In this document: piece after piece, positions 55,475 through 62,593 of the stretch
How positions within the stretch are numbered: the first letter of the stretch is position 1
Layout: every line of letters starts with the position of its first letter
Source of the DNA: Hwangdonia lutea
Lineage (GTDB): Bacteria > Bacteroidota > Bacteroidia > Flavobacteriales > Flavobacteriaceae
Reading direction: 5' to 3'
Assembly (NCBI RefSeq): GCF_032814565.1
Contig: NZ_CP136521.1
Coordinates: 186,001 to 250,000, forward strand
Length of the DNA: 64,000 bases
Program-made: the position numbers and the translations under genes
The notes under the pieces: model-generated
Database searches by the model: none
What the model was told of the DNA's origin: nothing
Seen by the model: only the letters and a program-made list of their open reading frames with translations

Positions 55475-56977
55475 TTAATTTGTCATTTTTAATATATATT
55501 GTGCAACAGCCATTTTAGCCTCTTCAGATAAATAATCTTGTGGTGGCATTTCAGGATAATCTTCTCTAAGGTTTAGTGGGTTGGTTATATAGTCTACAAT
55601 ACCCTGAGGGTTATTGTGATATATGGCCTTAATAATTTTAGTGTCAACACCAATTAATCTTGTACCAAAGGCATGGCATCCAGCACAAACACCATAGTAG
55701 GTAAGCTCTCCCAACTCATGCTCGGAAACTGATCTTGGTGGAACCGGAGCATCCAACATAAATGTTGTTATATTTTTTGTATCTGTTATTTGAGCAACGC
55801 CGTAATCGCCTAAACCAAAAGTTCGGTACTTGTTTTTGTCTCTAATTGTACTTCCTGTTCCTCCGCCATAGGCAAAAATATCAGGCCCTTTGGTATCCAT
55901 TTGTGTTAGCATTATGGCCTTTATTTCTCCTGTTGGATTGTTACCATTATCAAACATGATGTTATCTAAAATAACAACTCTATCTGGATTCCCTTCTGAA
56001 TTGGGATCGTTAGCCTTTGGGGCACCCGTAGCTAAATCAACAATGGTTATTCCAGTGTTGTCATTGCCCGTTATAATATTGTTTTCAATAATTACGTCAT
56101 CGGCCGCCATAATAAGAATGCCCGTTCCTGGAGGTATCCCAGCTACTGTAGAGCCTGGGGCTCCAAAATTTTCATGGTTGTTATTTACCACGAAGTTATT
56201 TCTGAATATAACATCAAATGTGGTTTTAATGGGCAGTCCCGGGGTTACAAAAGCCAAAAGACCACCGGTATTATTATGAGCATAATTATTCTCGACCAAA
56301 CAATGTCTGGAATTTTCAATTTCAATGCCGGCTACATTATCAAACACCTCATTATGAAGCACATCCACATTATCACACATACCCACGTATATAGCCGCAT
56401 CGGCAATTTTACTCAGTACATTGTGCTCTATTAACCCGTTTTTGCCATATTGCGGAAAGATGCCATAAACACCTGTATCGATAATCCAATTGTTTCGGAT
56501 TATAAAATTATTTCCGGCCTGCCCCATTACACCATTGCCCTTATAGTTTATAATTTTAAAATTCTCTATTAATATTCCATTTCCAGAATATAAGAACGCA
56601 TCATTTATTTCCTTTTTACCATCTAATGTTGGCCATTCGCCTTTTACAACAACGCCTTGTAAACTAATATTATCTTTGTCTATGTATACATTCTCCGAAT
56701 AAGTACCGGGAAAAACACGTATTAAATCCCCTGGATTAGCGGCTTTAACCGCTTCTTGTATAGAGCCTCCTTTTTTAACTTCAATGATGTTTCCTGTAAA
56801 ACCTTCTTTTTGGGCAACTTGTGTTGTATCGCTAGAAAGCCCTACATTTCTATATTTTAATGTTGAAGGAATAGGAACAGTTTCGCTAGTGCTAGATGAT
56901 AGGAATGTTTTCCCTAAGTAAACGCCAATGGCCAATAATAGGATTCCGCCAATAATTTTTAGTAATGCTGATTTCAT
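55475..56977 (-). CDS. Right-handed beta-helix protein fused to a cytochrome c domain
   Basis: A 500-residue protein with an N-terminal hydrophobic segment (about 7-27) that anchors or exports it. Residues 65-400 form a parallel beta-helix: an entry segment IQEAVKAANPGDLIRVFPGTYSENVYIDKDNISLQG (in pieces), then repeated N(N/F)-x-(I/V) coils such as IIRNNWI, LIEHNVLS, DVLHNEVF, LVENNYAH, IFRNNFV, IIENNIIT. The C-terminal domain (about 420-500) is a single-heme cytochrome c with CAGCH at 431-435 and a likely Met477 ligand in PEMPPQ. The helix part resembles TIGR03805-type proteins, which from memory occur with or fused to cytochromes and have no known function. It follows the MauG-like gene by 23 bases. 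Confidence 0.88.
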   Translation of the reverse strand: MKSALLKIIGGILLLAIGVYLGKTFLSSSTSETVPIPSTLKYRNVGLSSDTTQVAQKEGFTGNIIEVKKGGSIQEAVKAANPGDLIRVFPGTYSENVYIDKDNISLQGVVVKGEWPTLDGKKEINDAFLYSGNGILIENFKIINYKGNGVMGQAGNNFIIRNNWIIDTGVYGIFPQYGKNGLIEHNVLSKIADAAIYVGMCDNVDVLHNEVFDNVAGIEIENSRHCLVENNYAHNNTGGLLAFVTPGLPIKTTFDVIFRNNFVVNNNHENFGAPGSTVAGIPPGTGILIMAADDVIIENNIITGNDNTGITIVDLATGAPKANDPNSEGNPDRVVILDNIMFDNGNNPTGEIKAIMLTQMDTKGPDIFAYGGGTGSTIRDKNKYRTFGLGDYGVAQITDTKNITTFMLDAPVPPRSVSEHELGELTYYGVCAGCHAFGTRLIGVDTKIIKAIYHNNPQGIVDYITNPLNLREDYPEMPPQDYLSEEAKMAVAQYILKMTN

Positions 56978-57000
56978 AGTTTTAATAGTGTTGAAATTGG

Positions 57001-58191
57001 TTAAATAGAAACTTTAAGACCAGAAGGCAATTTCTCTGGTATTTTAGGTGTAAAAGATTCATCGGTTAAAGTTTTTAAGAAATCTACGAGTCGGTCCATC
57101 TCATAATCACTTAATTGAGGCTCCCAGATGTGCCAATGAATAATAAGGTTTTCATTATCGGGTACGGCATGACCTCTACCATCTGTATAGAATTGCACCG
57201 CTTCGCGAAGCGTAGCAAACTTACCGGAATGCATATAAGGTGCGGTTTTTTCTATATTTCTAAGGCTTGGTACTTTAAAGGCGCCTCTTAAAGTTTTATC
57301 GTTAAAAGGTATTTCTGCACCAGGGTCTAAGGGCAATCCATCTGGTTCTGGCGTACCTATAACGGCAAGCTGTTGGTTAGTGAAAAGCGGAGGCGTATGG
57401 CATTCTGCACATCGGGCCACAAAAGACCGAAAGACGTTCATTCCTTCAATTTCCTTACTATTTAATGCCTCGTGGAATCCATGGGCATAACGATCATATC
57501 TACTATTCAATGAAACCAAAGACGATTGAAACGCTGCGAGAGCAGTAAAAACCTCATTGAGTTTTATGGCTTCTTTTTTACCTCTTTCTGGATAGGCTTC
57601 TGCAAATAATTGCCTGTAATTATCAATATTATTAAGTGTACTAAGTAAATTTTCAGGTGTGTTTGCCATTTCTACTTCAGAAAACAACGGGCCTTCCAAT
57701 TGCTCTTCTAAACTTGTAGCACGACCATCCCAAAAAAGGCGATTAAGGTAGCCCACATTCCAAAGCGTTGGCGCTCCCCTATCCAGTTTTTTATTGTTTT
57801 TACCAATACTGGTAGCTAAGCCATCACTAAAACCTTTATCGGGTACATGGCAAGTAGCACAAGACATAGTGCCGTCGCCAGATAATACGGGGTCGAAAAA
57901 CAAATACCTTCCTAAATCTATTTCTTGAGGTGTAAAACCATCGCGTACTTTTGGCAGGCCTGTTTGAAGTCCACCAACACCTTTGTTGTTTGGAGAATCG
58001 TATTGTTGATAAAAATTTTTGGAAACACATTCATTATTTTCATTAAGCATAAATCCAGGTGGACAATTGCTATTCAATATCGTGATGTCGCTATAATTGG
58101 CAGATTTATTTGAAATAAAGAAATACATCAATAAGCCACATAATAACAGGCCGAATACACTGGATTTTATGATTGTGTTTTTATTTTTCAT
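57001..58191 (-). CDS. Di-heme cytochrome c peroxidase / MauG family protein
   Basis: A 396-residue protein with one N-terminal membrane or signal helix (about 8-26). Two heme c sites, CATCH (111-115) and CAECH (261-265), lie in the two cytochrome domains of the CCP/MauG family. LGRYLFFDPVLSGDGTMSCATCHVP, GRATSLEEQLEGPLF and LRNIEKTAPYMHSGKF (in pieces) are family landmarks. Members reduce hydrogen peroxide or oxidise protein side chains. A Cys pair (SNCPPGFMLNENNECVS, 43-55) near the N-terminus is extra. It acts in the periplasm, perhaps passing electrons to or from the neighbouring beta-helix cytochrome. It begins 7 bases after tetR ends. Confidence 0.94.
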   Translation of the reverse strand: MKNKNTIIKSSVFGLLLCGLLMYFFISNKSANYSDITILNSNCPPGFMLNENNECVSKNFYQQYDSPNNKGVGGLQTGLPKVRDGFTPQEIDLGRYLFFDPVLSGDGTMSCATCHVPDKGFSDGLATSIGKNNKKLDRGAPTLWNVGYLNRLFWDGRATSLEEQLEGPLFSEVEMANTPENLLSTLNNIDNYRQLFAEAYPERGKKEAIKLNEVFTALAAFQSSLVSLNSRYDRYAHGFHEALNSKEIEGMNVFRSFVARCAECHTPPLFTNQQLAVIGTPEPDGLPLDPGAEIPFNDKTLRGAFKVPSLRNIEKTAPYMHSGKFATLREAVQFYTDGRGHAVPDNENLIIHWHIWEPQLSDYEMDRLVDFLKTLTDESFTPKIPEKLPSGLKVSI

Positions 58192-58198
58192 TCATACT

Positions 58199-58846
58199 TT
58201 AACTATCAAGACATATAAATTTGAAATAACTTTCAAATACACTTTCGTAGTTTTGAAGCAACATGGGTCCAACATTATCTTTGGCAGTTGATTGGTGGAT
58301 TGCTATGCCCTCTATCATGCCAATAATTTGATAACTTATTACTTCAGGGTTTAATTCTTTTTTAACCTCTTTGTTTTGAATGCCTTCAATAACCAAATTC
58401 TCTATTAACGCTCTATACGCCATTGAGGTTGCTTTAAACTGCTTTCTTATTTGCGGAAAACTTTCACATTCCAATTGAAAAAGATACAAGCTGTTTATAG
58501 GGTATTTTACTCCACTTTTCCCCATAGACTCCACCATTTCAAAAAGGCTGACACCCAACCTATACACTTTTTTTATACGCTGTTTGAATGTGATGCCATC
58601 AAATATGGATTTATCAATATCCAAGGCTTTAAAGAAGTACTGATTTAAAACCTCAAACAATATTCCTTCCTTACTTTCAAAGTGATGGTAAATACCGCCT
58701 TTTGATAAATTACTAGCTTCCATGATGTCCTTTATGGAAACCGATTGATAACCTTTTTTTAGAAAAAGTCCGTAGGCCGTTTTTAAAATGACTTCTTTAT
58801 TTGGGATTTTCTTTTTATTACTTTTCTGATTTGAATTCACATTCAT
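58199..58846 (-). CDS. TetR/AcrR-family transcriptional regulator
   Basis: A 215-residue repressor-type protein. The N-terminal HTH (about 17-65) reads EVILKTAYGLFLKKGYQSVSIKDIMEASNLSKGGIYHHFESKEGI (in pieces), a textbook TetR_N domain. The C-terminal ligand domain (about 80-215) is helical and not assignable to a ligand class. It is the first gene of the operon down to 46916, and a perfect palindrome lies 43 bases upstream of its ATG over the predicted promoter, so it probably represses itself and all seven genes behind it until a small inducer binds. Confidence 0.95.
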   Translation of the reverse strand: MNVNSNQKSNKKKIPNKEVILKTAYGLFLKKGYQSVSIKDIMEASNLSKGGIYHHFESKEGILFEVLNQYFFKALDIDKSIFDGITFKQRIKKVYRLGVSLFEMVESMGKSGVKYPINSLYLFQLECESFPQIRKQFKATSMAYRALIENLVIEGIQNKEVKKELNPEVISYQIIGMIEGIAIHQSTAKDNVGPMLLQNYESVFESYFKFICLDS

Positions 58847-58888
58847 ATAAGTTATAAAATGGATTATTTTTACTCAATTCACAATAAA

Positions 58889-58906
58889 AAACCGACGGGT
58901 CGGTTT
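58889..58906. promoter_or_regulatory. Predicted TetR operator
   Basis: AAACCGAC-GG-GTCGGTTT is a perfect inverted repeat with 8-bp arms. It is much richer in G+C than its surroundings and resembles operators of many TetR-family repressors. It starts one base after the -7 element and so covers the predicted transcription start. Confidence 0.75.
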
Positions 58907-58907
58907 G

Positions 58908-58941
58908 TAAATATATAAAAATATTTATATAAACCTAACAA
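58908..58941 (-). promoter_or_regulatory. Predicted promoter of the tetR operon
   Basis: On the minus strand, TTG (58939-58941), a 23-base spacer and TATATTTA (58908-58915; one mismatch to TAnnTTTG) precede the palindrome. The only other TTG-like options are worse spaced. The 190-base gap to the upstream mannosidase gene leaves room for this separate promoter. Confidence 0.5.
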
Positions 58942-59036
58942 TTTGCTAAATGGAATTAGCATTTCTCAAGTAAAATCCAATAAAAGCTTCTAAAAGGTTA
59001 TTTTAATACAACAATACCAAATGTATTAAAAGGGGT

Positions 59037-61634
59037 TTAATATGTATCGAATAAAGACGTTATTTCAACTTTAGATTTATCAATACCTAGGGTTTCAAAA
59101 CTTATTGTTTTATCCATATTTGGTAATAAATCGAAATAATTATCCGATAATTTTAAAGACGTTCCGTTAAGCGTAATAAATACATCTTTAACCAAAGTTT
59201 TTGACCTCAAAGTAAGTTGTGTTTTTCCATCTTTGGAAATACTGAATGTTTTAATTATTTCTGGTTTCACCAGTTTTAAATCTTTTGGTTCAAAAAAATA
59301 AGTAATGTTCTCTGAAACTATTTTATTTTTAATAATAAGCTCAGAAAGCAATACAACCTCTTCCTTCTGATGCCCTTTTATCAGAATAGCTATTTCAGCA
59401 GTGTGATGCAGAGTACTGGTGTTGGGCTGAATGTTAATATTATTTTTGGTTGAACTTATTATTTTTCCATTAAAATCCATAGCCGTTATTTTCAATACCG
59501 CTTTTTGGGTTTTTAATTTATCGGAAACCACATAAAACTCAACTTTAGTATCGGTTACTTTTGGAGAAACGTGAATAGGCTCAAACGCTTTTTTGGCCAT
59601 GTATTGTTGCGCTTTCCAGTTATTATAGTAGTCCATACTCGACCAACTGGCCACAGGCCAGCAATCGTTCATCTGCCAATAAAGAGACCCCATGCAAAAG
59701 GGCATATTTCTTCGATGTGCTTCAATTGCTTCTTTAATTCCTTTAGCTTGCAATAGTTGGCTCACATATAAAAACGATTCAAAATCTTTAGGGTCTTTGT
59801 AGTGTGACTCCATATATTGCTTTATACGTAAATTCCCAATACCACTGCGTTGATGGGCGGCCATAACTTCAGATTCGATGTCCCAATCCGATGGAACGGT
59901 GTATTTTTTGACCGTTGAAAATTCTGGAAATGACTGAAAACCGTACTCGCTCATAAATCTTGGAATATATTTATTGAACTCAGAAAATGGATGCTGTTTA
60001 TGCCAAACTCCCCAGTAATGGTTATCGCCAGATCTCGTTTCATCTGTAGCTACCTGTTCGGGTCCTGCCGAAGGCGAAGACTTCCAGTAATCTATCGCAT
60101 CGGTTTCAGCAGAAACGACTTTTGGAAGAATATCATGAAATATGGTTTCGTAAGCCGCCCAAATTTTGTTTTGTTGTGCTCTTGGATACGATTTTCTCCA
60201 ACCGCCCCAACCTCGCGTATGGTCGTATTCAGACCAGGCAACTTCAATTTCATTATTGCCACACCATAACACAATGGACGGATGATTTCGCAATCGCTGC
60301 ACATTATCAATGGCTTCTTGTTTTATGCTTTCTTGCAGTTCTGGGGTATCCGGATACATGCTGCATGCAAACATAAAATCTTGCCAAACCATAATACCTT
60401 TTTCATCACAAAGCTCATAAAACTCATCGTTTTCATAAATACCGCCACCCCAAACACGAAGCATATTCATATTGGATTCAACGGCTGAATTTATCACCGT
60501 TTTATAATCTTCTAAAGTAACTCTTGGAAGAAAAAGATCGTTAGGAATATAATTGGCGCCTTTACCAAAAACTGGAATGCCGTTCACCTCAAAATAGAAA
60601 CTTCTTCCATTTTTATCGGCATCTTCTTTTTGAATTAGTTTTGCGGTTCTAACTCCGGTTTTGGTTTCTTTTGTATCAATTAAAGTATTATTTAAATAAA
60701 GCTCTTGTGTTACGGTATATAAATGAGCTTCGCCCAAACCTACTGGCCACCACAATTTTGGATTTTTAATGTTGAAATTAGATTTTATTTCTTGTTCGCC
60801 CTCTTGAAGCACAGTATCGTTTTCGGCTACTTTTTTACCATTTAATTTTGTGATAAGTTTATAATTACCCTCGGTTGATAAATTGATGGTTGCCGTAGCT
60901 GCTATTTGAGCCGTATTGTCTTTGATGCTTTGTGTTACCACATAACTATCCTCTATTTGAGCGGTGTCCCAAGCGTTGATTTCAATGGGACGCCATATCC
61001 CGGAAGTAACAAATCGTGGTCCCCAGTCCCAACCGTAATGATAGCCCGCTTTTCTGGTGTGCACACTTACTCTGTTTTTACCTAATCCACCGTTTTCAGA
61101 TTGATCGTTATTGGCGGGTAATGGCAATCCGAATTTTTCGTAAAGCTCCAATCCTTTTGTAATTGGAGAATGAAAAACAATATGCAATTCGTTTTTACCG
61201 CTTTTAAGAAATTGTTTGGCATCAACTTTCCAGGTTCTAAACATATTATCTGCCGATAGTATTTTTGAATTATTCAAATACACATCGGCATAGGTATCCA
61301 AACCATTAAAAATGATTTCAATATTTTGTTTATTAAATAGCGCTTCGTCAAGATTAAAGGTTGTTTTATACTCCCAATCTACTTTATCTATCCATTGCAA
61401 ATCCTTTTCGTTGGTGCGGTAATACGGATCTTCAATAATTTGATTATGTAACAAATCGGTGTGGACCGTTCCCGGAACCGTAGCCGAAAGCCACTCGCCA
61501 ATATTGGACTGACGAAACTGCCAATCAGAATTTATTTCAACCTTATTTAGTGCATTGATATTAATATTAGTCATTACGATGGATATAAAAAATGTAATTA
61601 AAATGTTAATGGTTTTCTTAGTTATTCTTTTCAT
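59037..61634 (-). CDS. GH2 beta-mannosidase
   Basis: An 865-residue exported enzyme (N-terminal hydrophobic segment about 8-28). It has the full GH2 layout of beta-mannosidases: sugar-binding domain (30-220, with RKAGYHYGWDWGPRF), immunoglobulin-like domain, TIM barrel with RVWGGGIYE, the acid/base Glu462 in WCGNNEIE and nucleophile Glu563 in MSEYGFQSFP, then C-terminal beta domains. GNNEIE and WDWGPRF are marks of the mannosidase branch. It removes terminal beta-1,4-mannose, for instance from N-glycan cores or mannans. It is 70 bases after the phosphodiesterase gene in the same direction. Confidence 0.93.
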   Translation of the reverse strand: MKRITKKTINILITFFISIVMTNININALNKVEINSDWQFRQSNIGEWLSATVPGTVHTDLLHNQIIEDPYYRTNEKDLQWIDKVDWEYKTTFNLDEALFNKQNIEIIFNGLDTYADVYLNNSKILSADNMFRTWKVDAKQFLKSGKNELHIVFHSPITKGLELYEKFGLPLPANNDQSENGGLGKNRVSVHTRKAGYHYGWDWGPRFVTSGIWRPIEINAWDTAQIEDSYVVTQSIKDNTAQIAATATINLSTEGNYKLITKLNGKKVAENDTVLQEGEQEIKSNFNIKNPKLWWPVGLGEAHLYTVTQELYLNNTLIDTKETKTGVRTAKLIQKEDADKNGRSFYFEVNGIPVFGKGANYIPNDLFLPRVTLEDYKTVINSAVESNMNMLRVWGGGIYENDEFYELCDEKGIMVWQDFMFACSMYPDTPELQESIKQEAIDNVQRLRNHPSIVLWCGNNEIEVAWSEYDHTRGWGGWRKSYPRAQQNKIWAAYETIFHDILPKVVSAETDAIDYWKSSPSAGPEQVATDETRSGDNHYWGVWHKQHPFSEFNKYIPRFMSEYGFQSFPEFSTVKKYTVPSDWDIESEVMAAHQRSGIGNLRIKQYMESHYKDPKDFESFLYVSQLLQAKGIKEAIEAHRRNMPFCMGSLYWQMNDCWPVASWSSMDYYNNWKAQQYMAKKAFEPIHVSPKVTDTKVEFYVVSDKLKTQKAVLKITAMDFNGKIISSTKNNINIQPNTSTLHHTAEIAILIKGHQKEEVVLLSELIIKNKIVSENITYFFEPKDLKLVKPEIIKTFSISKDGKTQLTLRSKTLVKDVFITLNGTSLKLSDNYFDLLPNMDKTISFETLGIDKSKVEITSLFDTY

Positions 61635-61704
61635 GTTGTGCTATTGTCGAGTTATTATTACTTTTTGTCATGTTGCGGCACCTTCCTCGTTTCTAAAAAC
61701 CATG

Positions 61705-62574
61705 TTACTTTAGTCCAGATACGTTGCCGTCCAAATTCCACGCTTCTTTTAAATCAATGTTTAAATGTTTAAGTGCCGTTACCGCCACATCAATAACATA
61801 AACTTGTTTTTTAATTTCACCTTTCTCAACATCTTTTCCCGAAGCTATATAAAATATGGTTGTATGTTCCGGAATGGCCTTTCCGTGATTTGTGCCACTT
61901 CCACCATGATCGGTTGATACTAAAATGAGCCAGTTTTCGTTAGCATAATTTTTTCTTTTTTGAAGAGCTTTGACTATTCTGCCGATTTTTTTGTCGGTTT
62001 TTTCAATAGACTTGATGTATTTCGAATTGTCAATCGCATACCCATATTTATGTCCTGCATGATCGACATTGTCCAAATGCACAAACATCACGTCAACATC
62101 TTCATTTTTAAGTGTTTTAACCACGCTTTTGGTTACCAAACCATCGGTTGGCTTATGTTTTACAACCGTGGCATCATTGTATTGAAGAATTTTATGAACT
62201 GGTGACCAATTGGCTATGGAATAGGTACGTAAATCCGGTTGTTGTTGCTTGGCCAAATTAAAGAAATGGGGGTATTCTTTAATGTTCGGGTTTAAATATT
62301 GATTGCCCATTACTTTATGTTTATCCTTCCAAACACCAGTAAGCATCCCCGTCCAACACACACCGCTCCAACTTAAATCATCAGTTTTTGCTTTAAATGA
62401 ATAGGCTCCGTTTTTCCACAAATTATCTAAATGAGGTGTTTTGGCAGCCAACAAAGCATCCGGACGACACCCATCAATTCCTAAAATAAGGACTTTGTTT
62501 TGCGCTTTAATTTCGGAGAATGAAAACGCGATGGTTAATGTTAAAAAAACGTAGTATTTTAATTGTAATTTCAT
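61705..62574 (-). CDS. Exported phosphodiesterase/pyrophosphatase of the alkaline phosphatase superfamily
   Basis: I start at the ATG at 62574 (289 residues, signal peptide ending EIKAQ); the longer frame overlaps the GH95 gene. Metal-site motifs of the type I phosphodiesterase/NPP branch are LGIDGCRPDAL (first Asp), HLDNVDHAGHKYG (Asp and His) and STDHGGSGTNHG (Asp-His and His). The nucleophile should lie in the LSWSGVCWTGMLTG segment, where a Ser replaces the usual Thr. It could remove phosphodiester or sulfate-like groups from a glycan. It sits 19 bases after the GH95 stop. Confidence 0.87.
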   Translation of the reverse strand: MKLQLKYYVFLTLTIAFSFSEIKAQNKVLILGIDGCRPDALLAAKTPHLDNLWKNGAYSFKAKTDDLSWSGVCWTGMLTGVWKDKHKVMGNQYLNPNIKEYPHFFNLAKQQQPDLRTYSIANWSPVHKILQYNDATVVKHKPTDGLVTKSVVKTLKNEDVDVMFVHLDNVDHAGHKYGYAIDNSKYIKSIEKTDKKIGRIVKALQKRKNYANENWLILVSTDHGGSGTNHGKAIPEHTTIFYIASGKDVEKGEIKKQVYVIDVAVTALKHLNIDLKEAWNLDGNVSGLK

Positions 62575-62593
62575 TTGACTTGTGATTATTTTT

